Of a DNA stretch of 64,000 nucleotides, positions 53,554-61,507 are shown one piece after another (positions within the stretch are counted from its first letter, which is position 1; the number at the start of each line of letters is the position of its first letter). Made by a program: the position numbers and the translations under genes. Below the pieces are notes generated by a model. The model saw only the letters and a program-made list of their open reading frames with translations, searched no databases and had not been told where the DNA came from. The stretch is from Paenibacillus rigui (lineage in GTDB: Bacteria > Bacillota > Bacilli > Paenibacillales > NBRC-103111): positions 62,001-126,000 of the forward strand of contig NZ_NMQW01000017.1 in the NCBI RefSeq assembly GCF_002234615.1, read 5' to 3'.

Positions 53554-54252
53554 TTAAAACTGATACCGGTTATACCCAAAGCTTTGTGTACCCATTTGGC
53601 TTTGAGCCGGTTGCGCGGAGTCGCTTCTCAGGTACGCGTCATGACCTTGTTGGTTGCCGCGATAGCTGGCTGTGTGATAGGCTTGCGGATTTTGGAATTG
53701 CTGCTGTTGCCCGAACGCTTGAGAGGAGCCAAAAGAGCTGCCCATTCCTGTGTTGAAAGAGTTGTAGCTCGCTGTGCCAATACCGTATTGGCTTTGGGCC
53801 GGTTGGGCGGAATCGCTTCTGAGGTAAGCGTCATGGCCGGGTTGATCCCCACGGTAGCTGGCTGTGTGATAGGCTTGCGGGTTTTGCTGTGTATAGGATG
53901 GGCTGGAATAAGAAGAACCGAAGCTGCTGAAGGAAGGAGCTTGATTCATGTAGTTTCCGGAAAATTGGCTCTGCGCAGGCTGATTAGAATCGCTTCTCAA
54001 ATAAGCATCATGACCCTGTTGGTCTCCACGGTAGTTCGCTGTATGGAAGGATTGAGGAGCCTGGCTTTGAAAACTGGAATATTGATTGCTGCTGGCTTGG
54101 AACTGATTGCTGAAGCTAGGGTTCAACGATTGGTTGTACTGGGATTGCACATAACCGATCGGTTGATACTTCGTTTCCAAACCGCGGTATTGGGAATTTA
54201 CATTTGAACCCATTTGATTCTGAAAATTGTTTTGTTGGTAGTTCTGATACAT
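53554..54252 (-). CDS. Low-complexity Gln/Ser/Tyr-rich protein with three 28-residue repeats
   Basis: A 232-residue protein that I do not recognise. It is rich in Gln, Ser, Asn, Tyr and Gly, with no Cys, signal peptide or membrane helix. Three repeats at residues 69-96, 128-155 and 192-219 share the core YRGDQPGHDAYLRSDS and end QPAQSQ. Linkers between them are low-complexity (FGSSYSSPSY, FGQQQQFQ). The composition is prion-like or coat-like; a spore-surface or adhesive role is possible but unproved. The ATG at 54252 has AAGGAGG about 9 bases upstream, and this site is masked by an upstream complement (54258-54351). Confidence 0.8.
   Translation of the reverse strand: MYQNYQQNNFQNQMGSNVNSQYRGLETKYQPIGYVQSQYNQSLNPSFSNQFQASSNQYSSFQSQAPQSFHTANYRGDQQGHDAYLRSDSNQPAQSQFSGNYMNQAPSFSSFGSSYSSPSYTQQNPQAYHTASYRGDQPGHDAYLRSDSAQPAQSQYGIGTASYNSFNTGMGSSFGSSQAFGQQQQFQNPQAYHTASYRGNQQGHDAYLRSDSAQPAQSQMGTQSFGYNRYQF
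53596..53679 (-). repeat. Third 28-codon repeat of the low-complexity protein
   Basis: Encodes residues 192-219, core YRGNQQGHDAYLRSDS. Closely similar to the copies at 53788 and 53965 at the DNA level. Confidence 0.85.
53788..53871 (-). repeat. Second 28-codon repeat of the low-complexity protein
   Basis: Encodes residues 128-155, core YRGDQPGHDAYLRSDS. Confidence 0.85.
53965..54048 (-). repeat. First 28-codon repeat of the low-complexity protein
   Basis: Encodes residues 69-96, core YRGDQQGHDAYLRSDS. Confidence 0.85.
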
Positions 54253-54257
54253 GTAAA

Positions 54258-54351
54258 AAATCCTCCTTAGGAAGTAGGGAAGTCTTCGGAATAGGTTCAT
54301 CAGTTGTGATACCTTTCCAGAAGCCTTTCTTATTGTTTCTAAGGAGGATTT
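54258..54351 (-). promoter_or_regulatory. Long inverted repeat that masks the ribosome binding site of the repeat-protein gene
   Basis: On the minus strand AAATCCTCCTTAG (54351-54339) is the exact complement of CTAAGGAGGATTT (54270-54258), which carries the Shine-Dalgarno of the gene at 54252. Between them lie nested arms: AGGCTTC with GAAGACT (one mismatch), GGAA with TTCC, AGGT with ACCT and ATCA with TGAT, so the whole 94 bases can fold into one hairpin. A run of six T follows, so it might also end thiE transcripts. A regulatory role is inferred. Confidence 0.7.
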
Positions 54352-54358
54352 AATTTAT

Positions 54359-55024
54359 TTATGGAAGCTGTTGGTTAAGCAACCTGTTTTTATCCACAAT
54401 GCCTCGTAATTCAGAAGCGGCGATCTGAGGGTTTGATTGTTTTGTTATCGCTGACACTACCGCAATACCATCCGCACCCGCAGCCATAACTTCTGGCGCG
54501 TTGCCGCGAGTTATGCCGCCAATCCCTACCACGGGAATGTTCCAGCGACCTTTCACCTCACGTAGAAGATCGGTACCGATAGCGGCACCAGCATCCTGCT
54601 TCGTAAACGTGGCATAAATTGCTCCAACACCCAAATAGTCGGCTCCCTGCTCCATCGCCCACTCGGCCTCTTCCAACGTACCTGCCGATATCCCGACTAT
54701 CTTGTCATCTCCCAGCAGCTTTCGCGCCTCTAGGCCGGGAAGGTCGTCCTGACCGACATGTACACCATCCGCATCCAGCAAAATAGCGACGTCAACCCGA
54801 TCATTCACAACGAAAGGAATACCGTGATTCCGGCATAGCTCTCTTAATTGAATTCCTTGCTCCAAAACCTGCCTCAGGGGAGCGTTTTTTTCCCTTAGCT
54901 GAACGAAAGTCACTCCTCCCGCAATCGCTTCTCTTGCGATCTCCAACGCGGAGCGGCCTTCTTGTTCATGAAGCCCCAGCACCAAATATAAGGGCATATA
55001 GGAATGGATGTTTTTACGAAACAA
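54359..55024 (-). CDS. thiE: Thiamine phosphate synthase
   Basis: It couples the thiazole and pyrimidine phosphates to give thiamine phosphate. The 221-residue TIM barrel shows FVQLREKNAP, FVVNDRVDVA, DGVHVGQDDLP and the phosphate-binding VVGIGGITRGNAP. The start is TTG 55024 with GGGAGG 8 bases upstream. It follows the CoA-binding gene by one base and is away from other thiamine genes. A TenI-like role in a different step cannot be ruled out, but the QLREK motif favours ThiE. Confidence 0.9.
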   Translation of the reverse strand: MFRKNIHSYMPLYLVLGLHEQEGRSALEIAREAIAGGVTFVQLREKNAPLRQVLEQGIQLRELCRNHGIPFVVNDRVDVAILLDADGVHVGQDDLPGLEARKLLGDDKIVGISAGTLEEAEWAMEQGADYLGVGAIYATFTKQDAGAAIGTDLLREVKGRWNIPVVGIGGITRGNAPEVMAAGADGIAVVSAITKQSNPQIAASELRGIVDKNRLLNQQLP

Positions 55025-55025
55025 A

Positions 55026-55451
55026 TTATTTGCCTCCCGGAAGCAAAATGGAGTCCTCCACTTTGATACAGCGGTCCATGATGACCTTCAGGCCTCCGGC
55101 ATTAGCAATTTTAGCTGCCTCTTCATTATAAATACCTAGCTGCAGCCAGAACACTTTCGCCTTGATCTTCACAGCTTCCTCTGCAACAGGAACAACATGC
55201 TCACTTTTGCGGAACACATTGACGATATCGACAGGCTCCGGGATATCTGATAACGATGGATAGCAGATCTCCCCTAATATTTCAGTCGCATTCGGATTCA
55301 CAGGAATAATCTTGTACCCTTTTTTCTGCATGGCTTCCGATACCATGTAAGACACACGATCCGGCTTATCGGATAAGCCTACGACAGCAACCCGATTGGC
55401 TGCGACTAACAATTGTTTTATCTCTTCTCGAGACGGATTTTCAAATGACAT
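55026..55451 (-). CDS. CoA-binding domain protein (YccU family)
   Basis: A 141-residue Rossmann-like CoA-binding protein. The motif VAVVGLSDKPDRVSYMV near residue 22 and IIPVNPNATEILGE near 50 are typical. Members have no defined activity. The ATG at 55451 has AAGGAG 9 bases upstream. It leads directly into thiE (one base between stop and start), which implies co-transcription without proving a thiamine link. Confidence 0.87.
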   Translation of the reverse strand: MSFENPSREEIKQLLVAANRVAVVGLSDKPDRVSYMVSEAMQKKGYKIIPVNPNATEILGEICYPSLSDIPEPVDIVNVFRKSEHVVPVAEEAVKIKAKVFWLQLGIYNEEAAKIANAGGLKVIMDRCIKVEDSILLPGGK

Positions 55452-55474
55452 AAGGCTCAGCTCCTTTTTGCGTG

Positions 55475-56293
55475 TTACTTCTTATAGGATAATGCCTGGC
55501 GTCCCATCGCTTCCCAAATGGAAATAAACTGTGCTTTGTCAATCTGGACTTGGCTTTTCCCGCTCAATGGATCATTCACATATACGTTATGTTCATCAAA
55601 TCCGACAAGCAGTACTGCGTGCTCCATAAAAGTAGTCTGAATCGGTCCGATCGGCGTATCCCATACCACCCACTTATCAGGCACCTGGTAGTCGATCGTT
55701 GTCCATACCACGGACGGGATCCCTTCTCTAAGCTGCTGCTCGAGCTTATCCCACGGCTGTTGTGTGAGGTCGACCGCCTTCGGAACATAGGCATGCAGCA
55801 GCTCGTAGAGTGCTGTATGGTAAATGCCAAACCCCTTGGAAGCTCCGCTGATATCCCCTACAAACCCTGTATTCGGATTCCCCCAAAAAGCAATCGAGCC
55901 GTCTGCGTTTCTCTTGATCGGAGTCGTATCCCTCTTCATTTCCGCGGCAAGCTCCATCTTGTCCTTAGCGATTCCATAGTACTGGAGCAGCATAGTCAGT
56001 GCTGTCACTTCGCAGCCGGAAGGCAGCTCAGGCCTTTGATTCACAACGGGTGCTTGCAGCATAGCCGAGGTTGATGGCGGCTGCGGCACAGGAGCTTCCG
56101 GAGCCGCTGCCTTGGCTTTCGAGTCAGGCTTCCCCGATGACTCCGCATAGGCAATTTGAGAGGATTGATCAAACCAGGCTTGTCCGGTTATTTTGGCATA
56201 CAACAGGATGGAAAATACCGCACTTGCGAAAAGAAGGCCTCCGACCAGAAAAAAACCGAGAGTGACCTGAATTCCTTTCCACAATACCTTCAT
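55475..56293 (-). CDS. Membrane-anchored C39-like peptidase family protein
   Basis: A 272-residue protein with an N-terminal membrane anchor (about 8-37), a Pro/Ala-rich linker and a papain-like C39_2 domain. The active Cys is in LPSGCEVTALTMLLQ near residue 113 and the His in MEHAVLLVGFDEHNVYVNDP. Related to B. subtilis YvpB. It is secreted outward and may cleave peptides or modify wall components. The ATG at 56293 has only a weak ribosome binding site. No peptide substrate gene is adjacent. Confidence 0.83.
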   Translation of the reverse strand: MKVLWKGIQVTLGFFLVGGLLFASAVFSILLYAKITGQAWFDQSSQIAYAESSGKPDSKAKAAAPEAPVPQPPSTSAMLQAPVVNQRPELPSGCEVTALTMLLQYYGIAKDKMELAAEMKRDTTPIKRNADGSIAFWGNPNTGFVGDISGASKGFGIYHTALYELLHAYVPKAVDLTQQPWDKLEQQLREGIPSVVWTTIDYQVPDKWVVWDTPIGPIQTTFMEHAVLLVGFDEHNVYVNDPLSGKSQVQIDKAQFISIWEAMGRQALSYKK

Positions 56294-56354
56294 CAAGCTC
56301 AACTCACTTGTTGTGTATTTTGCCCCAACCCCAAGCAAAGGGTACGAGAGAACC

Positions 56355-57650
56355 TTATTCTTCTACGAGCTCAATTTGAGCACCCAACGATAACAGATGC
56401 TCGAAATAGTGAGGGTAAGATTTGGCAACATGATGCGCATCGTTAATCACAAGTCCCTGCTTGGAACGCAGCCCGACCACAGTCAATGCCATGATGACGC
56501 GATGGTCGTAATGAGCGTTGATTTCAACGCCGCCCTCTACCCCCTGTGGACGACCGTGGATAATAATTTCACTTTGGCGCTCTTCCACATCGGCTCCAGC
56601 CTTGCGCAGCTCGGTCAAATAATCGGTAATGCGATCGCATTCCTTGTAACGCAAGTTCTCAACGTTATAGAACCGGGAGGTGCCTTCTGCGAATACGGCA
56701 GCGGCGACCATAGCTAGTACGGCATCCGTAAAGTGGTCTCCGTCAAATTCGCCGGCTTTAAGCTGCTGATTTCCTTTCACATGGACGACGCCGTTTTCAT
56801 GAGTCAGATTGACACCCATGTCACGAAGCACGTCGACAACAGCCTTTTCCCCCTGTTTGCTCGTCTCTTCCAAACGAAGCACTTTTACATCCGAGTTCGT
56901 CACCGCGGCAGCAGCCAGAATCGCTGCAGACCCCGGGTAGTCTCCTTGAACAACATATTTTTGCGGCTGGTATTTTTGGCGGCCAGGAATTTTATAGTGC
57001 ATCAAATCTTCCGATGCCTCAATGTGGATACCGGCTTGAGCGATAACCTCCAGCGTTTGGCCCACAATAATTTTCGATTTCAAATCATGAAGCACTTCGA
57101 TTTCACTGTCTTCCTCCAGCAGTGGAGTCATGAACAGCAAGGAGCTAAGGAATTGCGAGCTGATGTTACCGGAAACGGTCAGCTTGCCTCCCCGCGGCTT
57201 GCCTCCGCGAATCGTGATGGGAAGCTTGCCCTCCTGATGCTCTACTTCAATGCCCATTTGCTGCAAGGTGACGATCAGATCATCATGAGGACGTTTGCCC
57301 AAGGAATTAGGATACGTATTTACAAAAGTAAGCTCAGGGCAGAAAGCTGCAATAGACATTAGAAAACGTAGAACCGCGCCTGCGTTGCCTACATTCAATT
57401 CTTTCACATGTTTCGGATGACTTCCGAAGCCTTGAATTGTCATTTTCTCATCGTCTTCTTCAACAATAGCGCCCAGATCGCGGATACAACGGCGCATCGC
57501 GTCACTATCCTCACTGTGAGCCGGGTAATAAATCGTGCTAGTCCCTTCCGCCAAGGCTCCGATGAGCAGGTAACGGGTCGTGTAGTTTTTGGAAGATAAC
57601 GCGTTAATGGTACCTTCTAATTGATTTGTCGGTTTTACAATAGCTTTCAT
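56355..57650 (-). CDS. aroA: Divergent 5-enolpyruvylshikimate-3-phosphate synthase
   Basis: The sixth step of the shikimate pathway. The 431-residue protein keeps the two-domain fold landmarks: GNAG at 88-91, SSQFLSSLLF, FTDAVLAMVAAAVFAEGT, RYKECDRI and HYDHRVIMAL. Several active-site residues differ from the usual enzyme. The KSxSxR motif reads K21-N-Y-T-T-R26, and the E. coli Thr97 and Pro101 positions are Ala92 and Phe96. These are the positions where changes reduce glyphosate binding. The nearby aroK supports the pathway role. A non-shikimate paralogue is possible. Confidence 0.85.
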   Translation of the reverse strand: MKAIVKPTNQLEGTINALSSKNYTTRYLLIGALAEGTSTIYYPAHSEDSDAMRRCIRDLGAIVEEDDEKMTIQGFGSHPKHVKELNVGNAGAVLRFLMSIAAFCPELTFVNTYPNSLGKRPHDDLIVTLQQMGIEVEHQEGKLPITIRGGKPRGGKLTVSGNISSQFLSSLLFMTPLLEEDSEIEVLHDLKSKIIVGQTLEVIAQAGIHIEASEDLMHYKIPGRQKYQPQKYVVQGDYPGSAAILAAAAVTNSDVKVLRLEETSKQGEKAVVDVLRDMGVNLTHENGVVHVKGNQQLKAGEFDGDHFTDAVLAMVAAAVFAEGTSRFYNVENLRYKECDRITDYLTELRKAGADVEERQSEIIIHGRPQGVEGGVEINAHYDHRVIMALTVVGLRSKQGLVINDAHHVAKSYPHYFEHLLSLGAQIELVEE

Positions 57651-57792
57651 GAATATGTATCTCTCCTGTTCCGCTAAATAATGCGCAATAATGACAACTT
57701 ACGATAAGGTTACAGCCAGTTTACCATACACGGCTGGGGTTGGAAACCGCGAAGTTGACACCAACGGCGATTTGTCGATATCATGGTCACAA

Positions 57793-57830
57793 GTAGGTTG
57801 GATAACCGATAAACGGTCATCAGCCTACTA
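57793..57830 (+). other. Inverted repeat upstream of the rhodanese gene
   Basis: AGTAGG (57793-57798) pairs with CCTACT (57825-57830), enclosing ACCG with CGGT around ATAAA. It lies between the divergent aroA and rhodanese genes and could be an operator or leader stem. Confidence 0.35.
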
Positions 57831-57862
57831 TTAGAATGCCCCAGGCAGGAGGTTTATTGTAG

Positions 57863-58156
57863 ATGCAGCTAATTACCCCTCGGCAATTGAAAGATCGTTT
57901 GGAGCAAGGTGAAAGCTTAATTATCATCGATGTTCGGGAGGACGATGAAGTCGCTCAAGGCATGATCCCTGGCGCGAAACACATCCCTTTGATGCAAATT
58001 CCGGACCGCTTGTCCGAAATCCCTCAGCAGGAGGAAGCCATTCTTGTATGCAGAAGCGGCAACCGCAGCGGCAGAGCTTACGATTTCTTAGCCGCACAAG
58101 GGTACAGCAAGCTTAAAAATATGAGCGGCGGCATGCTGGAGTGGGAAACGCTCTAA
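57863..58156 (+). CDS. Single-domain rhodanese-like sulfurtransferase
   Basis: A 97-residue rhodanese domain. The active loop is CRSGNRSG, with the persulfide-carrying Cys near residue 72, preceded by IIDVREDDEVAQGMIPGA. Its sulfur partner is not evident from neighbours. AGGAGG lies about 11 bases before the ATG. It is convergent with aroK. Confidence 0.92.
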   Translation: MQLITPRQLKDRLEQGESLIIIDVREDDEVAQGMIPGAKHIPLMQIPDRLSEIPQQEEAILVCRSGNRSGRAYDFLAAQGYSKLKNMSGGMLEWETL

Positions 58157-58178
58157 GCTGCTGCGGAATCCAATCCGC

Positions 58179-58685
58179 CTATTTCTTCATGTGCTCCATG
58201 ATCAGTTCCGCAATGGCGGAGACCGGATGTTGAGTGGTATCTATGATAAGCTCTGCGAAATCGTAAGCATGCTTGCGCGTTTGCAGCAGCGTCTTTACCC
58301 GTTCTTCGACGTTACCTTGCACAAGAGGACGGGTTTGATCCTGGCTTACTCTCTGAATTATGGTTTCAGCCGAAGCGCTTAATGCCACGACGAACCCGCC
58401 TTGAAGCATATTTGTGCGGTTTTGCTCAGCCAAAACCGCACCGCCTCCGGTGGATATGATCTGGCGTTCTCCCTTGAGGACCGTTTCAATTACATCGCTT
58501 TCCGCTTTACGAAAGGCCGCCTCCCCATGCAGGCGAAATATTTCACTAATCGGCATGCCCTGCTGCACTTCAATCAGTGTATCGGTATCTGTAAAGGTCC
58601 AGCCCAACCGGTTGGACAGCTCTTTTCCTACGGTTGATTTTCCTGTTCCCATGAAACCTACCAATACAATATTGGATTTACTCAT
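58179..58685 (-). CDS. aroK: Shikimate kinase
   Basis: A 168-residue P-loop kinase that phosphorylates shikimate at O3. It has the Walker A GFMGTGKST, the shikimate-binding D-x-D (TDTDTLIE), ISTGGGAV and the lid TRPLVQG. The ATG at 58685 has GAGGTG about 9 bases upstream. aroA is 0.5 kb further on in the same direction, but a divergent rhodanese gene lies between them. Confidence 0.95.
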   Translation of the reverse strand: MSKSNIVLVGFMGTGKSTVGKELSNRLGWTFTDTDTLIEVQQGMPISEIFRLHGEAAFRKAESDVIETVLKGERQIISTGGGAVLAEQNRTNMLQGGFVVALSASAETIIQRVSQDQTRPLVQGNVEERVKTLLQTRKHAYDFAELIIDTTQHPVSAIAELIMEHMKK

Positions 58686-58879
58686 TACTCTCGCACCTCT
58701 GCCTCTAAATTCAAATCTCGCGGTTGTTCTACGATCAAATAAACCTTCTAATCATATCACATGTTTTATAAGATGAATACAATTCGCCACAAAAACATAG
58801 GATGAAATGTGAATAAATTCCAACCTTATCCGCCATGATGGTAATAACCAAAGCCACTTGAACAAGGAGAGATTAAACG

Positions 58880-59212
58880 TTGACGCATTCAGCCCTATCT
58901 CAATCGCACAATTCCTACCCCAATCCCGCGCAGCAAAAGCTCGAGCAATTGTTAGATCCGGCTCATCCCTTGTGCAAAGAAGACGTCGTATGGATTCTGG
59001 AGTTTATTAAAAAAAAGGTGGCTGAAGAAGATCCCCGACTTGCGGATCTTTCCCAACCACGCTTAATGCAAAACTTTCGATATTTTGCCGAAATATCCTT
59101 GATGCTCATTCACCGTCGCAGCGGCTTCGAATTTGAAGCAGACCGGCTGAGAGACTGGATTTATGAAGCCTCTTTCGGACTGCAGCCGCGCAAGCCGCAT
59201 GGCAAGCGGTAA
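58880..59212 (+). CDS. Hypothetical helical protein
   Basis: A 110-residue soluble protein that I do not recognise. It is mostly helical and charged, with VVWILEFIKKKVAEEDPRLA and LMLIHRRSGFEFEADRLRDW. The start is TTG 58880 with AAGGAGAG 8 bases upstream, which supports a real gene. It ends three bases from the stop of gnd on the other strand, with no terminator between. Confidence 0.72.
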   Translation: MTHSALSQSHNSYPNPAQQKLEQLLDPAHPLCKEDVVWILEFIKKKVAEEDPRLADLSQPRLMQNFRYFAEISLMLIHRRSGFEFEADRLRDWIYEASFGLQPRKPHGKR

Positions 59213-59215
59213 CTC

Positions 59216-60628
59216 TTAATTTTCCATCCAGTTGAAATGGAAGGATCCTTCTTTATCCAAACGCTGGAACGTATGTGCACCGAAATAGTCGCGTTGTGCT
59301 TGCAGCAGGTTGGCAGGCAAGCGCTCCGTACGGTAGCTGTCGTAGTAAGCGAGCGCGGAAGCAAAGGCTGGAACCGGCGTACCGCGTGTTACTGCTGCAG
59401 CTACTACCGTTCTCCAAGCATCTTGGTAGTTTTCAACGATACCTTTGAAGTATTCATCAAGCAGCAAGTTTTTCAACTCCGGGTTACGGTCATAGGCGTC
59501 TTTGATGTTTTGCAGGAAACGGGCGCGAATAATGCAGCCGCCACGGAAAATCATTGCAATGCTGCCGTAATCCAATCCCCAGTTATATTCTTCGGATGCC
59601 GCTCTCATTTGAGCAAAGCCTTGAGCGTAAGAGCAAATTTTACTTGCATACAACGCTTTGCGAACCGCCTCGATAAACTCTTTGCGATCCCCTGTAAATT
59701 CGGATGCTTTCGGCCCGCTCAGCACCTTGCTCGCAGCGACACGCTCTTGTTTCATAGCGGACAAGAAACGGGAGAATACGGATTCAGTGATGATAGACAA
59801 AGGCACGCCCAAATCCAGGGAGCTTTGGCTTGTCCATTTTCCTGTTCCTTTTTGGCCTGCGGAATCCAAAATAACGTCTACCATCGGCTTGCCGGTTTCC
59901 GGATCTTTTTTGGTGAAAATATCGGTTGTGATCTCGATCAGGTAGCTGTCGAGCTCACCTTTATTCCACTCTGCAAAAATCTCATGCAGCTCTTCCGTGC
60001 TAACGTTCAATACATCCTTCAACAATTGATACGCTTCGCAAATCAACTGCATATCACCGTACTCGATGCCGTTGTGAACCATTTTTACATAGTGGCCCGC
60101 ACCGTCCGGTCCAATGTAAGTGCAGCAAGGATCTCCGCCAACTTTGGCAGAAATGGCTGTAAGAATAGGTTCAACCAATTCGTAAGCGTCTTTTTGTCCG
60201 CCTGGCATAATGGAAGGCCCTTTCAATGCACCCTCTTCACCGCCGGAAACACCTGTGCCGATAAAGCGCAAGCCATGAGCGGCAAGCTCTTTGTTTCTGC
60301 GTTGGGTATCAGGGAAGTAAGCATTGCCTCCATCGATGATGATGTCGCCTTCTTCCAGATGCGGAATCAAGGAATCGATTGTAGCATCCGTGCCTGCACC
60401 GGCTTGTACCATGATCAGCACTTTACGAGGCTTCTCCAAAGAAGCTACGAATTCTTCGATGCTGTATGTACCAACGAGGTTTTTTCCTTTGGATTCTTCG
60501 AGCAGAGCGTCCGTTTTCTCGCGGGAGCGGTTGTAGACGGATACTGTAAATCCTCTGCTTTCAATATTTAATGCCAGGTTTTTACCCATGACCGCCAATC
60601 CGATCACGCCAACTTGTTGTTTCGACAT
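59216..60628 (-). CDS. gnd: 6-phosphogluconate dehydrogenase (NADP type)
   Basis: A 470-residue enzyme of the long form, which oxidises and decarboxylates 6-phosphogluconate to ribulose 5-phosphate. It has [13 protein letters not shown] at the start, [28 protein letters not shown] with the catalytic Lys region [13 protein letters not shown]. The ATG at 60628 has a GAGAGGAAGAG tract upstream. It is the last gene of an operon with gluconokinase, matching gntZ of B. subtilis. Confidence 0.95.
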   Translation of the reverse strand: MSKQQVGVIGLAVMGKNLALNIESRGFTVSVYNRSREKTDALLEESKGKNLVGTYSIEEFVASLEKPRKVLIMVQAGAGTDATIDSLIPHLEEGDIIIDGGNAYFPDTQRRNKELAAHGLRFIGTGVSGGEEGALKGPSIMPGGQKDAYELVEPILTAISAKVGGDPCCTYIGPDGAGHYVKMVHNGIEYGDMQLICEAYQLLKDVLNVSTEELHEIFAEWNKGELDSYLIEITTDIFTKKDPETGKPMVDVILDSAGQKGTGKWTSQSSLDLGVPLSIITESVFSRFLSAMKQERVAASKVLSGPKASEFTGDRKEFIEAVRKALYASKICSYAQGFAQMRAASEEYNWGLDYGSIAMIFRGGCIIRARFLQNIKDAYDRNPELKNLLLDEYFKGIVENYQDAWRTVVAAAVTRGTPVPAFASALAYYDSYRTERLPANLLQAQRDYFGAHTFQRLDKEGSFHFNWMEN

Positions 60629-60676
60629 TTGGTTTCTCTTCCTCTCTTTTTGTATCGTTGCAAACAAAATGACAAA

Positions 60677-61444
60677 TTAGATGGTCATTGCGCCGAAGCC
60701 GCCATCTACGCGCAGCAGCGAGCCTGTAACAAAACTGGAAGCTTTGTCACTTGCCAAATAGACTGCCGCACCTTGCAGTTCTTCCGCCTCACCAAAGCGG
60801 TTCATCGGGGTATGACCCAAAATGGACGCTGTACGCTCAGGAGACAAAATTTTACGGTTTTGTTCAGCTGGGAAAAAGCCCGGAATAATCGCATTGACAC
60901 GCACGCGCGCAGGCGCAAACTCACGAGCCAAAAATTTCGTTACGCTGTTAACGGCCGCTTTGGATGCCGAGTACGTGAACACCTTGGACAATGGTGGCTC
61001 GGAAGAAACAGAAGAGATATTAATAATGCTTCCGCCTTCACCCTTATCAACCATATACTTCCCAAAAATTTGGCAAGCTAGCACAACGCCTTTGAGGTTG
61101 ACCTCCATAATGGCGTCCCATTCTTCCATCTTGAGCTCAAAGAAAGGAGTAGGGCTGTTCATCCCGGGACAGTTCATCAGGACGTCGCAGCGTCCCGTCC
61201 ATGCCAGCACTTCGTCAAGGACGCGTTTCAAATCTTCCGGATTCGTTGCATCCGCGGAGAAGCATTGGGCCTTACCGCCCACTTCCTCCACTTGTTTTTT
61301 CACTGCTTCGGACTTCTCCTGATTGCGGCCGACAATAGCCACATCAGCGCCATGCCCGCCTAAAGCCACAGCCATAGAGCCGCCTAATGTGCTGTTTCCG
61401 CCAATAATCACTGCCGTTTTTCCTGTCAAATCAAATAAATTCAT
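60677..61444 (-). CDS. SDR family oxidoreductase in the gluconate operon
   Basis: A 255-residue short-chain dehydrogenase with an intact active site. Cofactor loop GGNSTLGGSMA lies near residue 15, then NCPG, the catalytic Ser in INISSVSS and YSASKAAV. SDRs beside gluconokinase are often gluconate 5-dehydrogenases or related sugar-acid enzymes, so that is the best guess from context. The ATG at 61444 has AAGGAGG 6 bases upstream. It lies between gntK and gnd. Confidence 0.85.
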   Translation of the reverse strand: MNLFDLTGKTAVIIGGNSTLGGSMAVALGGHGADVAIVGRNQEKSEAVKKQVEEVGGKAQCFSADATNPEDLKRVLDEVLAWTGRCDVLMNCPGMNSPTPFFELKMEEWDAIMEVNLKGVVLACQIFGKYMVDKGEGGSIINISSVSSEPPLSKVFTYSASKAAVNSVTKFLAREFAPARVRVNAIIPGFFPAEQNRKILSPERTASILGHTPMNRFGEAEELQGAAVYLASDKASSFVTGSLLRVDGGFGAMTI

Positions 61445-61507
61445 GGTGATCCTCCTTAAGGTTTCATAAGTCCATGGCATGTAGAGGTCGTATCAACCCA
61501 CAACGAT

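Noticed and set aside
54357-54378. Short plus-strand gene starting at ATG 54361 behind AAGGAGG
   Set aside because: The frame stops after five codons and overlaps the end of thiE; the AGGAGG there is the plus-strand copy of the inverted repeat.
59237-60571. 444-codon open frame on the plus strand
   Set aside because: It is antisense to gnd, whose motifs are intact; no ribosome binding site or protein family supports it.
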